Shown here piece after piece: positions 7,451-15,571 of a DNA stretch of 64,000 bases. The stretch is from Nocardia jejuensis NBRC 103114 (GTDB lineage Bacteria > Actinomycetota > Actinomycetes > Mycobacteriales > Mycobacteriaceae), in the NCBI RefSeq assembly GCF_001613145.1, contig NZ_BDBU01000018.1, forward strand, positions 62,001 to 126,000, written 5' to 3'. The translations under genes and the position numbers were made by a program. The notes beneath the pieces were generated by a model. It did no database searches and was not told the origin of the DNA. It saw nothing but the letters and a program-made list of their open reading frames with translations. The first letter of the stretch is position 1; every line of letters begins with the position of its first letter.

Positions 7451-7930
7451 ATGGGTTCGTTCGATGTACCGCTGCAGGACGAACGCACCCAGCTCGATGC
7501 GTTCATCGAGGAGTACCGCACGGCCATGGAGAAGACTCTCGACGGCCTCACCGAGGAGCAGGCCCGCCGCCGGCTCGTCCCCTCCGCGACCACCTTGCTC
7601 GGTCTGCTCAAGCACGTCACCTGGATGCAACGGGTGTGGTTCGAGGAGTGCGTCGGCGGCACGACCCGCCGCGAGCTCGGCCTGGTGCAGAGTCCGGACG
7701 ATTCCTTCCGCCTCTCCGACGACGACACCATCGCCTCGGTGACCGCTGCGCACCGAGCGGCCTGCGCCACCGCCCGCGCAACCGTCGCCGACCTCCCCCT
7801 GACCGCCATCGCGACGGGCCACCGCTCCGGCCCGCGCACCCTCCACTGGGTCTACCTGCAGGTACTGCGTGAACTCGCCCACCACTGCGGCCACGCCGAC
7901 ATCCTCCGCGAACAGATTCTCACCGACTGA
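7451..7930 (+). CDS. DinB-superfamily protein (DUF664)
   Basis: Predicted 159 aa. ATG at 7451 follows GGAG. The four-helix DinB fold is indicated by the histidine of LLGLLKHVTWMQRVWF in helix 2 and the HHCGHADILREQI motif near the C terminus, which together form the usual three-histidine metal site. Actinobacterial relatives include mycothiol-dependent transferases; the specific substrate is unknown. The 3' end overlaps the convergent EamA gene by 11 bp. Confidence 0.9.
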   Translation: MGSFDVPLQDERTQLDAFIEEYRTAMEKTLDGLTEEQARRRLVPSATTLLGLLKHVTWMQRVWFEECVGGTTRRELGLVQSPDDSFRLSDDDTIASVTAAHRAACATARATVADLPLTAIATGHRSGPRTLHWVYLQVLRELAHHCGHADILREQILTD

Positions 7931-8861
7931 GTCGAACGGGATCGGGCATCGTCAGCTGCACCAGGATCGCGCCGCACAGCATCACCGCCGCGCCGAGCAA
8001 CTGTGCTGGACGCAGCGATTGGCCGAGCAACAGCCATGCGAGTGCGGCGGCGACGAGTGGTTCCACCACGGCCAGCACACCGGCCAGCGTGGCGGGCAGG
8101 GTACGCAAGGCATGAAGCCCGGCCACGTAGGGCAATACCGTCCCGGCCACAGCCAATACCAGCAGCACCAGCCATATCGGTGTGCGCAGATCGCCGAGTA
8201 TCGCTGGGGCGGTGAGCAAGTCGGTCGGCACGGGCCATACCCGGGCGAACACCGTGATCACCACCGCGCCGACGGCCAACCCGATCGCGGTCAGTCCGAC
8301 GGGGTCGTGCGTGCGCGCGCCGTGCTCGCCGAGGATGAAGAATCCAGCCGAGCAGACCGCCGCGCCCAGACCTGCCGCGATGCCCAGCACGTCCAGCCGT
8401 GTGCTCTCCCAGACCTGCGCGACGAGGACGAGTCCGACCATCGTCGATCCGATTCCCAGCCACACCGGTCCGGGGAGTCGGACGCGTCGCACGAGCTGCA
8501 CCCACAGCGCGATCAGCGCCGGTGCGAGATTGACCAGAACCATCGCCACCCCCACCGGAACCCGCTCCACCGCAACGAAAAACAGGAGCTGCACCCCGGC
8601 CACGCCGACGACCCCGCTGCCCAGCAACAGCCACACGTCACCCCACCCGAACCTCAGTGCCCACGGCCTGACCACGGCGACCACGGGCACGAGAACCACC
8701 GCCGCCAGCGTGATGCGCGCCGCTGTCACCGCGGCCGCCGACCAGCCCGCCATCATCACCGCCTTCGCCAGCGGCCCCGAACTCGCGAACAGCACCCACG
8801 ACGTCACACTCCACCCGGTAGCCCGGCTCCGGACCGACACCCACCCATCGCTTCTCGTCAC
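7920..8861 (-). CDS. EamA-family (DMT superfamily) transporter
   Basis: About 313 aa if started at the GTG at 8861; upstream in-frame codons lack transporter character, and the start is uncertain by a few residues. Ten hydrophobic segments occur in two internally related halves, each starting with the SSGPLAKA-like or AGFFILGE-like first helix and closing with the LxPxxAAxLAWxLLGQ-type last helix. The end is short and charged. EamA proteins export or import amino acids and other metabolites in the cytoplasmic membrane. No regulator is adjacent, so substrate is open. Confidence 0.9.
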   Translation of the reverse strand: MTRSDGWVSVRSRATGWSVTSWVLFASSGPLAKAVMMAGWSAAAVTAARITLAAVVLVPVVAVVRPWALRFGWGDVWLLLGSGVVGVAGVQLLFFVAVERVPVGVAMVLVNLAPALIALWVQLVRRVRLPGPVWLGIGSTMVGLVLVAQVWESTRLDVLGIAAGLGAAVCSAGFFILGEHGARTHDPVGLTAIGLAVGAVVITVFARVWPVPTDLLTAPAILGDLRTPIWLVLLVLAVAGTVLPYVAGLHALRTLPATLAGVLAVVEPLVAAALAWLLLGQSLRPAQLLGAAVMLCGAILVQLTMPDPVRLSR

Positions 8862-8998
8862 CCCTGCACTGTGGGCACGCCGATCCTGGGTGTCCACAGA
8901 ATTACCCGTGGTCAGCCGATGTGCGGCAGGCCACCGCCCCGAACACCGCACACCGTGCCGCGGAGCTCGGCGCGCGGTCGGGCATGATCGGCCTCACC

Positions 8999-9754
8999 AT
9001 GATCACCACGGCGTTTCTCCAGTACTCGGGCAAAGGTCCCATGCGTGATGAGGAGACGCTGCTACAGCAGGGTCTCGGTCGCCTCGGGATTCCTGTGCGG
9101 TACTACACGATCAAGCGAATTCACCGGCGGCAGTTGCCGTTGGGAGCGGATACGTTCATCGCCGGTGACATGGACGCGATGCACGGCGCAATGGGGCAAC
9201 TCGGGATCGCTGTACCACCACCGGACGATTACCCGGAGGCGTTGAACGAATTCCTCGGGCGTCGAGTATGGAACTCGACACTCACGGACGTGGAGCGGGG
9301 ACTCGAAATCGGCTCCATGCCTGCGGTATTCGTGAAGCCCGCGGAGCGGCGGAAGTATTTCACCGGGGCTGTCTGCTATTCGGAACGAGATATCGCCGCA
9401 CTGGGCAATGTGAGTCGCAGACAGCGGGTCTGGTGTTCGCAGGTGGTCCAGTGGGTTACGGAGTATCGGATCTATGTGATCGAAGATCGCGTTGTGTCGA
9501 TCGGCCACTACGACGGCGACGCGTCGATGGCGCTCGATATGAATGTGGTCGAGGCAGCGGTCGCCGCGTATCGCGGCTCGGGAACCGCACCAGCGGCCTA
9601 CGGTATCGACTTCGGAGTGCTGGTGAACGGTGTGACCGCGCTCGTGGAGGCGAATGATGGGTATGCGCTCGGCGCGTACGGCATCGGTGCGGACCTGTAC
9701 ACGGAATTGGTGATGCGGCGGTGGGACGAGCTGTTGGCGGCCGCGATGCCGTAG
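8999..9754 (+). CDS. ATP-grasp domain protein (DUF4343-like)
   Basis: Predicted 251 aa from the ATG at 8999; an ATG at 8984 is also in frame and neither has a good Shine-Dalgarno. Recognisable pieces are FVKPAERRKYFTG (nucleotide-contacting lysine strand), EYRIYVIEDRVVSIGHY (typical ATP-grasp strand pair) and DFGVLVNGVTALVEANDGYALGAYG, equivalent to the metal-binding E-x-N segment. This suggests an ATP-dependent ligase-like fold. Partners and substrates are unknown. It is convergent with the hydrolase gene 11 bp downstream. Confidence 0.75.
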   Translation: MITTAFLQYSGKGPMRDEETLLQQGLGRLGIPVRYYTIKRIHRRQLPLGADTFIAGDMDAMHGAMGQLGIAVPPPDDYPEALNEFLGRRVWNSTLTDVERGLEIGSMPAVFVKPAERRKYFTGAVCYSERDIAALGNVSRRQRVWCSQVVQWVTEYRIYVIEDRVVSIGHYDGDASMALDMNVVEAAVAAYRGSGTAPAAYGIDFGVLVNGVTALVEANDGYALGAYGIGADLYTELVMRRWDELLAAAMP

Positions 9755-9765
9755 CGCGGGCTTTC

Positions 9766-10680
9766 TCAGTGTCCGATCATGTCGCGGATCGTCTCGGCGA
9801 TCGCGTCCGGGCGGAGCCAGGCGATAGTCGAATGTCCGACGTCGTGCAGGTGGCGGATCTCGGCCTGGGGGAGGGCGGTGGTCAGGTCGGTGTACAGGCG
9901 GTTCTTGGTGTGGGTGGACTCGGCCAGGGAGGCGTGCGCCTCGGGCGGAGTGAGTTCCTCGGCGATGGTGTCGGTGCCCATCGCGGCTATGACGGTGAGG
10001 GGCACATCCGGGTCGGGACCGGCGGCGCGGACCTCGTCGAAGAGGCGAGGCAGGTTCATCGGTTCGCGCAGGGATTGTCGAAAGCCGTTGTGGCTGAACC
10101 CCTGATCCAGCAGCGGCTCACGGAGGTCGGCGGGCCATTCGGCCAGGGCTTGGCCGAAGGCGGCGCGGTAGGTGGCGCGCATCGCGTCGAGCCGGTCGGG
10201 TGGGAGCGGGTCGGCGGTACTCGGGTTGCTCAGTAGTCGCGCCTTCTCCTCGGAGAGGTAGTCGACGATCTGCTCGTGTGTGGGGTCGAGCAGCACCATG
10301 CCGACTACGTCGCCGGGAAACCGCTTCGCGTAGAGGCGTGCGTACAAGCCGCCGAGCGAATGCCCGACCAGGACGTACGGGCCGGGCACGTTCGCGACGC
10401 GCAGCAATTCGCGCAGATCATCGGTCACCTGTATGCCGCTGCGCGGCAACTCCGCCGACGAACTCCAGCCCAGACCCCGGCGGTCGTAGAGCACGCTCGT
10501 GGTGAACCCGGCCACGAGTTCGTGCACCTTCCAGTAGTACAGCCCTGACATCCCGCCGCCGGCCAGGAACACCACGGGTGGTCCGCCGATGCCGGAGCGA
10601 TGCAGCAGCAGTGCCCCGTCCGCGAGTTCGTGGAGCGTTCCCCTCGGAGCGTTCGCCGTATGTGCGGTGTCTTCCACCAT
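9766..10680 (-). CDS. Alpha/beta-hydrolase
   Basis: Predicted 304 aa. ATG at 10680 follows CAGGAG at 9 nt. The fold shows LYDRRGLGWS after strand beta-4, the nucleophile elbow GHSLGG, and a C-terminal catalytic histidine in HDVGHST. No signal peptide is present, so it acts in the cytoplasm. It is the last gene of a minus-strand group with the HAD, DUF397 and XRE genes, 59 bp after the HAD stop. Substrate class is undetermined. Confidence 0.9.
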   Translation of the reverse strand: MVEDTAHTANAPRGTLHELADGALLLHRSGIGGPPVVFLAGGGMSGLYYWKVHELVAGFTTSVLYDRRGLGWSSSAELPRSGIQVTDDLRELLRVANVPGPYVLVGHSLGGLYARLYAKRFPGDVVGMVLLDPTHEQIVDYLSEEKARLLSNPSTADPLPPDRLDAMRATYRAAFGQALAEWPADLREPLLDQGFSHNGFRQSLREPMNLPRLFDEVRAAGPDPDVPLTVIAAMGTDTIAEELTPPEAHASLAESTHTKNRLYTDLTTALPQAEIRHLHDVGHSTIAWLRPDAIAETIRDMIGH

Positions 10681-10739
10681 GCCGGAGCGCTCCTGTCGTC
10701 GGGAACTGTCGATGTCGTGCTGCCGCAACGCGTGCGTCG

Positions 10740-11450
10740 CTAACTCTCGATCGCCGCGAGGAGTGCGTCGGTGTGCAGGAGGTCGGGCAGGACGAGATGT
10801 GCTCCGGCGTCGGAGAGTTCGGCGGGGGAGTAGCGGCCGGTGGCCACCGCGATGGCGAGGGCGTCGTGGGCGGCTGCGGCCGCTATGTCCAGCGGGGTGT
10901 CGCCGATCAGAACTATTGCGCGGCCGGTGAATTGGGCGTTGTACTTCTTCTCGGCCAGTTCACGGGCCACGACGACGAGGTCGGCCCGGATCGCGTGATC
11001 GTCGCCGAAGGCGGCTACCTCCAGGTCCAAGTGGTCGTCGGCCTGGATCTCGGCGAGTTTGAGCCTGCCGATTCGCTCGAGGTTTCCGGTGAGGACGGAT
11101 TGGACGACATCGGGGTTTCGAGCAAGGGCCGCAATGGATTCCAATGCTCCGGGCAGGGCTCTGCCGCCGCCGGAGCGGAAGAGAGCGCGGGAGTCTTCGG
11201 CGACGTCGGCGGCGAGCCGGTGGAGCTCGTCCTGGCGATGCGCGTGCGCCGGCACGGCAGCGGCGATCAGGTCCCGGAGAATGGCGCGGTCGGTCCGGCC
11301 GGCGAAGGAGATGCCGGTCGGAGCGTCCACGCCGAACAGTCGCAGGAAGGCGGAACCCATCACGTGCAGGCCGAAACCGGCGGGATGCAGCAGAGTGCCG
11401 TCCAGATCCCAGAGCACGAGCTTGCGAGGTGCAACGTCGCTGGGTGCCAC
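10740..11450 (-). CDS. HAD-superfamily hydrolase (phosphatase-like)
   Basis: Predicted 236 aa from a GTG at 11450 that shares one base with the DUF397 stop codon (TAGTG), implying translational coupling. HAD motifs: LWDLDGTLL (motif I, D-x-D-G-T), SVLTGN (motif II), a basic KLAE/KKY region, and VLIGDTPLDIAAA (motif IV). The cap insertion after motif I (about 70 residues) is of the phosphoglycolate phosphatase type. It is likely a small-molecule phosphatase. Confidence 0.85.
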   Translation of the reverse strand: MAPSDVAPRKLVLWDLDGTLLHPAGFGLHVMGSAFLRLFGVDAPTGISFAGRTDRAILRDLIAAAVPAHAHRQDELHRLAADVAEDSRALFRSGGGRALPGALESIAALARNPDVVQSVLTGNLERIGRLKLAEIQADDHLDLEVAAFGDDHAIRADLVVVARELAEKKYNAQFTGRAIVLIGDTPLDIAAAAAHDALAIAVATGRYSPAELSDAGAHLVLPDLLHTDALLAAIES

Positions 11451-11659
11451 TACGAGAGGTCGAACTTTCCCGACTGCACAGCCCCGGTGAAGGTGTCCCA
11501 TTCGGCCGGTCCGAAGACCAGTACGGGGCTGCGTGTGCCCAGTGTGGAGTCGCGCACGCCGATCGAGCCCTCGCTCAGGTGAGCAGCCTCGACACAGTCT
11601 TGGTTCGGGCCGCTGCGGCTGCTCTTGAACCAATCCGCCTTGGACAGCTCGGTACTCAC
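11450..11659 (-). CDS. DUF397 small regulator partner
   Basis: Predicted 69 aa. GTG at 11659 follows GAAGGAG and overlaps the stop of the XRE gene (GTGA). The sequence has the DUF397 hallmarks: WFKSSRSGPNQDCVEAAHL near the start, VGVRDS-like IGVRDST, and the terminal W-D-x-F-T-G-A-V-QSGKFD. DUF397 proteins accompany DUF5753-type XRE regulators in actinomycetes (e.g. BldB/WhiJ-type systems) and act as small modulators or anti-regulators. Confidence 0.87.
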   Translation of the reverse strand: MSTELSKADWFKSSRSGPNQDCVEAAHLSEGSIGVRDSTLGTRSPVLVFGPAEWDTFTGAVQSGKFDLS

Positions 11660-12534
11660 TCGTGCTCCTTCGCGATGCTCAGCACCAGTTGCCTGGTTTT
11701 CTGCTCGCTCAGCGCCGTGGCGTTGAGCGTCTTGCAAGCTGCCCGGTACTGGTCCAGCTCTGTGGGCTTGTCCAGGTACAGTGCGCCCGTGTACCCCTCC
11801 ACGTAAACCAACGGGGGTTCCGTCAGACGGGTGTCCGCGTACGCCGGGAACTCCATCAATGTGAACGTACCAACTATGAGCGGCAACGGCGTAGTAGTTC
11901 CCATGGGCACCACGCGAATTGACGTCGTGGCCAGCTTCGATGCCTCCACGATGTGATGCAGTTGTTCGGCCATCACGGCGGGGCCTCCGATCGGCCAGCG
12001 CAGGGCTGACTCGCAGAGGTACGCGGTGACGCTGAAGTCGGCCGGATCCTCGGTCAGCCGTTCCTGCCGTTTGGCCGAGATCTCGATGCGCTGTTCGACT
12101 TCCACCGTCGGCATGCCCGGAATCGCGGCCCAGATCACCGCGCGCCGATAGCCGGGCGTCTGGAGCAAGCCCGGCAGTAGAGACCCGTGGAGGGTGGTCA
12201 GCTTCCGGGCAGCCTCCTCCATGCCCAGGTAGAGATCGAAGTAGCTCGGTACGGCGGCTCCGTAGTCATGCCACCATCCTGGACTCTTGGTTTCCGCGAC
12301 CAAGCCGATCAGCGCGGAGATGGTGTCGTCATCGGCGCCGTACAGCCTGCACAGCGCGTCGACGTCGATCTCGCGGATCTTCGGGCCGGGCTGCCCGGTC
12401 TCGATTCGCCACAGTGTCTGCGGTGACACGTCGATGAGTTTGTACGCCTTGACCTGTGGCACGCCGGATTGCTCGCGGAGCTGCTTGAGCGTCCGCCCGA
12501 TCAGGCGACGTGGAACAGTGGAACCTGTGGCCAT
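11656..12534 (-). CDS. XRE-type helix-turn-helix regulator with DUF5753 domain
   Basis: Predicted 292 aa, ATG at 12534. Residues ~10-65 form the helix-turn-helix (GRTLKQLREQSGVPQVKAYKLI and QTLWRIETGQPG). The rest is a DUF5753 domain with PGLLQTPGYRRAVI, RQERLTEDP and a YVEGYTGALYLDKP stretch typical of the family. It heads the run XRE-DUF397-HAD-hydrolase. Relatives with a coupled DUF397 gene often control development or secondary metabolism. Confidence 0.92.
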   Translation of the reverse strand: MATGSTVPRRLIGRTLKQLREQSGVPQVKAYKLIDVSPQTLWRIETGQPGPKIREIDVDALCRLYGADDDTISALIGLVAETKSPGWWHDYGAAVPSYFDLYLGMEEAARKLTTLHGSLLPGLLQTPGYRRAVIWAAIPGMPTVEVEQRIEISAKRQERLTEDPADFSVTAYLCESALRWPIGGPAVMAEQLHHIVEASKLATTSIRVVPMGTTTPLPLIVGTFTLMEFPAYADTRLTEPPLVYVEGYTGALYLDKPTELDQYRAACKTLNATALSEQKTRQLVLSIAKEHE

Positions 12535-12788
12535 CGCTTAGCCTCGCTATCGGTCTTATGCAATTCAGGAATGATTATCCGTGCGTATCTGGAACCTGGA
12601 ATTGTTTTGGCGCACTTTGCTTCATGGAACATTCCAAAGGCGTCGCGAGGCAGGTAGACCTGTAGTTACCTCGCGTCGTGCGATGTACTCGCGACCGGGC
12701 GACAACCAATCAGTCGACCACCTCGAGGATGTGACCGAAGATGCTCGGCCTTCCACCGATCGACCACGAATCCGTTCCGGAAGAGACG
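12535..12788. other. Divergent intergenic region between XRE gene and two small genes
   Basis: The first 110 bp is AT-rich for this genome and contains GGAAC/GGAAT-like repeats plus the short palindrome TGGAA-CA-TTCCA (12625-12636). It probably holds the XRE promoter and operator. Nothing else is recognisable. Confidence 0.35.
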
Positions 12789-12965
12789 ATGAGCTCCGTG
12801 CGAGCGCATCGAATCATGCAGGAACACAAGGCATGTCCGATCTCCGTCTGTGCGGCGAAGTCCCAGGCTCGACGCACACTGATCGAGGCCGGGCGCATCG
12901 TTCCGGCGGGCGCGGCGTCGATACCCGCACACCGCGCCACGGCGACGTCCGAGAGGTCGTTGTGA
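12789..12965 (+). CDS. Small protein with H-x2-CP-x3-C-x-AK motif, first of a coupled pair
   Basis: Predicted 58 aa, ATG at 12789 after a GGAAGAG site. It contains EHKACPISVCAAK (residues ~12-24). The downstream gene carries the related AHVDCPQACEAK, so the two look like short paralogues. The stop overlaps the next start (GTGA). No family name is known to me; a zinc-binding or redox role for the His/Cys group is a guess. It is divergent from the XRE/DUF397 operon. Confidence 0.5.
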   Translation: MSSVRAHRIMQEHKACPISVCAAKSQARRTLIEAGRIVPAGAASIPAHRATATSERSL

Positions 12966-13144
12966 CCACCCGCGCCGAAGTCGACCATCCGATGCCGAGC
13001 GAGCCTGTGCTGAGGCTCGAAGTGGCGGAGGAACTCATGCGCGCGCACGTGGATTGCCCGCAGGCGTGCGAGGCGAAGCACTATCTGACCGCGATCCTGT
13101 ATTGGCTACGGGCCAAGTCGGATTCGGAATTCTCGGGTGGATGA
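12962..13144 (+). CDS. Small protein with H-x2-CP-x2-C-x-AK motif, second of a coupled pair
   Basis: Predicted 60 aa. GTG at 12962 overlaps the previous stop in a GTGA junction, with GAGAGG upstream. The core reads LEVAEELMRAH, then DCPQACEAK, followed by an amphipathic helix (YLTAILYWLRAK). Its similarity to the preceding product in order and spacing of H, CP, C and AK suggests gene duplication. Function unknown. Confidence 0.5.
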   Translation: MTTRAEVDHPMPSEPVLRLEVAEELMRAHVDCPQACEAKHYLTAILYWLRAKSDSEFSGG

Positions 13145-13238
13145 CGAGCCGAGATCCGGGGTGTCGGCGAGCGGGCCGGGCGGCGGCGCAGTGCGTGGCG
13201 GTATGCGCCCGTCGCCGATATCCGGGTATAGAGGGGGG

Positions 13239-13721
13239 ATGACTCGCATCGGTGTCACCGGGCACATGAACATCACGCCGGATTCGGTTCCTTTGATTCG
13301 CGATGGGATCGTGCGGATTCTGGTGGCGGCGGGGGATCCGGCAGACCTGGTGGGTGTGAGCTGTCTGGCGCGCGGCGCGGACAGTGTGTTCGCGCGCGCG
13401 GTGCTGGATGTGGGCGGCCGGTTGGAGGTCGTCCTGCCGACCCGGGGCTACCGGGAACGGAAGGTCGAGCCCGACCACGTCGAGCTGTTCGACGAGCTGA
13501 TCGCGCGCGCGACGCAGGTGCGGACCATGGACTTCGACGAGGCCGGTGCCCCGGCCTACGAAGCCGCGAACGAGGCCGTGCTGTCCTGTGTGGAGCGCTT
13601 GATCGCGGTGTGGGACGGCGAATCCGGCGAGCGCAGCGGAACCGGGACCGTCGTCGCGCTGGCCGATGCACGCGGTCTGCCCATCGATGTCATCTGGCCC
13701 GAGGGCGCGCAGCGCGACTGA
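13239..13721 (+). CDS. Rossmann-like SLOG-superfamily nucleotide-binding protein
   Basis: Predicted 160 aa, ATG at 13239 after GAGGGGGG. It begins RIGVTGHMNITPDSV and has VGVSCLARGADSVFARAVLD, VVLPTRGYRERK and a closing IAVWDGE ... GTGTVVALADARG segment. This is the pattern of SLOG proteins (as in DprA, TRPM and YpsA-like families), which bind nucleotide-derived ligands through the G-x-x-G and GGRA/GGAD-type loops. It lies 94 bp after the small-gene pair. Role unknown; the superfamily includes sensors of stress nucleotides. Confidence 0.75.
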   Translation: MTRIGVTGHMNITPDSVPLIRDGIVRILVAAGDPADLVGVSCLARGADSVFARAVLDVGGRLEVVLPTRGYRERKVEPDHVELFDELIARATQVRTMDFDEAGAPAYEAANEAVLSCVERLIAVWDGESGERSGTGTVVALADARGLPIDVIWPEGAQRD

Positions 13722-13833
13722 TCGGGCCGTCACATGCCGACCTGTGGTCGTCGATCCGCACGCCTTCCACCGCGATGCTCACCGTCGTCTCGGGGATCAC
13801 CCAACGTCGGCCGTGCTCGACCCTGAGGTGCCG

Positions 13834-14673
13834 CTAGAGACGCGTGGCGGTATGGACAAGGTGGGCAACGGCTTTGGACCTGCTGTGTGGTGGCCAGGCG
13901 ATGACGGTCGTGACGGCTGGTGCGTCCGGGACGGGGACGATGGCATGGTCGTCGCGCAACTGGGCTCGAAGGGACTCGGGCACGAGCGCGCACGCGAGTC
14001 CGAGCGCGATCAGTTGGAACAGTTGGGTATGGTCGCGCACCTTCGGGCCGGGACCGGCCGGGTAGCTGCCATCCGGTCCCGGCCAGCGTGGCAGGGGCAG
14101 GTTCGTCAGGGTTTTGACCTCGGCCATCGGCACATACGCCCGGGTGGCGAGGGGGTGACCGGAGGGCAGGACCACGACCTGCTGCTCGGTGCACAGGTCC
14201 TCGGTGTCGAATCCGGCTGTCGCGTCCCAGGGCCGGTGCAGCAGAGCGACATCCGCGTGTCCGGTGCGCAGCAGGGTTTCCGGTTGGCCCGGCGCGCACA
14301 GCATCACCTCGACCGCCACGGCGTCCGGTTCGGCGGCGTAGGCGTGCAGCAGTTTGGACAGCAGTTCGCTGGAGGCTCCGGCCTTGGCGGCCAACACCAT
14401 CCCGGGATGGTCGGGCGCGGCCCGGCGGGTTCGCCGCTCGGCGGCCTCGACCGCTTCGAGTGCGAGCCGGGCCTCGCGCAGCAGCACCGATCCGGCCTCG
14501 GTCAATCCGATCGCGCGCGAAGTGCGGTGCAGCAGAACGACTCCGAGCCGTCGTTCGAGCTGCTGGATCGCCCGCGACAGCGGTGGTTGCGCCATCGCGA
14601 GCCGCTGTGCCGCCCGCCCGAAGTGCAACTCCTCGGCGACGGCGACGAAGTATCGCATCTCCCGTGTCTCCAC
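13834..14673 (-). CDS. LysR-family transcriptional regulator
   Basis: Predicted 279 aa from a GTG at 14673 giving METREMRYFVAVAEELHFG, the usual LysR opening. The winged helix is clear (RAAQRLAMAQPPLSRAIQQLERRLG) and the effector domain follows to the C terminus (GLACALVPESL). It is divergent from the SDR gene, and an ATAC-N7-GTAT box lies between them. Likely an inducer-responsive activator of the SDR/quinone oxidoreductase pair. Confidence 0.92.
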   Translation of the reverse strand: METREMRYFVAVAEELHFGRAAQRLAMAQPPLSRAIQQLERRLGVVLLHRTSRAIGLTEAGSVLLREARLALEAVEAAERRTRRAAPDHPGMVLAAKAGASSELLSKLLHAYAAEPDAVAVEVMLCAPGQPETLLRTGHADVALLHRPWDATAGFDTEDLCTEQQVVVLPSGHPLATRAYVPMAEVKTLTNLPLPRWPGPDGSYPAGPGPKVRDHTQLFQLIALGLACALVPESLRAQLRDDHAIVPVPDAPAVTTVIAWPPHSRSKAVAHLVHTATRL

Positions 14674-14704
14674 GATGCCATCATATTCGGCGCTCACCAC
14701 GGCC

Positions 14705-14721
14705 GATACCCGTGCGGTATC
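14705..14721. promoter_or_regulatory. LysR-type operator (ATAC-N7-GTAT)
   Basis: GATACC-CGTGC-GGTATC has perfect 6-bp arms. It contains ATAC-N7-GTAT, a textbook T-N11-A LysR recognition box. It is 32 bp upstream of the LysR start and 58 bp upstream of the SDR start. Confidence 0.6.
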
Positions 14722-14778
14722 CCCGAGCACTCGATCGGTCTTGGACGCCGCATCCGAGTCGGCAACATGATCGACGGC

Positions 14779-15504
14779 ATGAGTGAACGGACGATCGCGC
14801 TGGTGACCGGCGCGAACAAAGGAATCGGATACGAGATCGCCGCGGGCCTGGGCGCGCTCGGCTGGCGAGTCGGTGTGGGCGCGAGGGATCGGGAACGCCG
14901 CGACACCGCGGTGGAGAAGCTGCGCGCGGCCGGGGCCGATGCGTTCGGTGTGCCGCTCGACGTGACCGACGACGCGAGCGTCGCCGCCGCGGCCGAGCTG
15001 ATCGCCGAGCATGCCGGAGGGCTCGACGTGCTGGTCAACAATGCCGCGATCGCCGGCGCCATGCCGCAGATACCCACCACGCTCGATCCCGTGACCGTGC
15101 GAGATGTCGTGGAAACCAACGTGATCGGCGTCCTGCGTGTCACCAACGCCATGCTGCCGATGCTGCGCGACTCGGCCTCACCGCGAATCGTCAACATGTC
15201 CAGCAGTGTGGCCTCGCTCGCCCTGCAGAGCACGCCCGGCATCGATATGGGCCAGGTCCCCGCTGCCTACCTCGCGTCGAAGACCTTCCTCAACGCCCTC
15301 ACCATCCAGTACGCCAAGGAACTGAGCGACACGAATATCCTGATCAACTCCGGCTGCCCCGGTTACACCGCCACCGACCTCAACGGCTTCCAAGGCGTCC
15401 GCACACCGGAGCAGGGGGCGGCGATCGCGATTCACCTCGCGACTCTGCGGGCGGACGGACCGACGGGCGGATTCTTCGACGATGCCGGAACGGTGCACTG
15501 GTGA
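14779..15504 (+). CDS. Short-chain dehydrogenase/reductase
   Basis: Predicted 241 aa from the ATG at 14779 (an in-frame ATG at 14767 adds four residues). Classical SDR motifs: TGANKGIG cofactor loop, LDVTDD, NNAAIAG, catalytic Ser in NMSSSVAS, and YLASK with catalytic Tyr and Lys. The ARDRERR segment after beta-2 favours NADP(H). Divergent from LysR, and 67 bp upstream of a quinone oxidoreductase gene in the same direction. Confidence 0.92.
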   Translation: MSERTIALVTGANKGIGYEIAAGLGALGWRVGVGARDRERRDTAVEKLRAAGADAFGVPLDVTDDASVAAAAELIAEHAGGLDVLVNNAAIAGAMPQIPTTLDPVTVRDVVETNVIGVLRVTNAMLPMLRDSASPRIVNMSSSVASLALQSTPGIDMGQVPAAYLASKTFLNALTIQYAKELSDTNILINSGCPGYTATDLNGFQGVRTPEQGAAIAIHLATLRADGPTGGFFDDAGTVHW

Positions 15505-15571
15505 CGGGCACGCCGGTGCGAACCGTTCCCGACCTCAGCCTGCCATCGCGCGCCGAAGGAGAAGCAAGACA

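Noticed and set aside
13666..14778. Long plus-strand extension upstream of the SDR at 14779
   Set aside because: It lies opposite the LysR gene and reads Arg/Gly-rich; the SDR starts at 14779.
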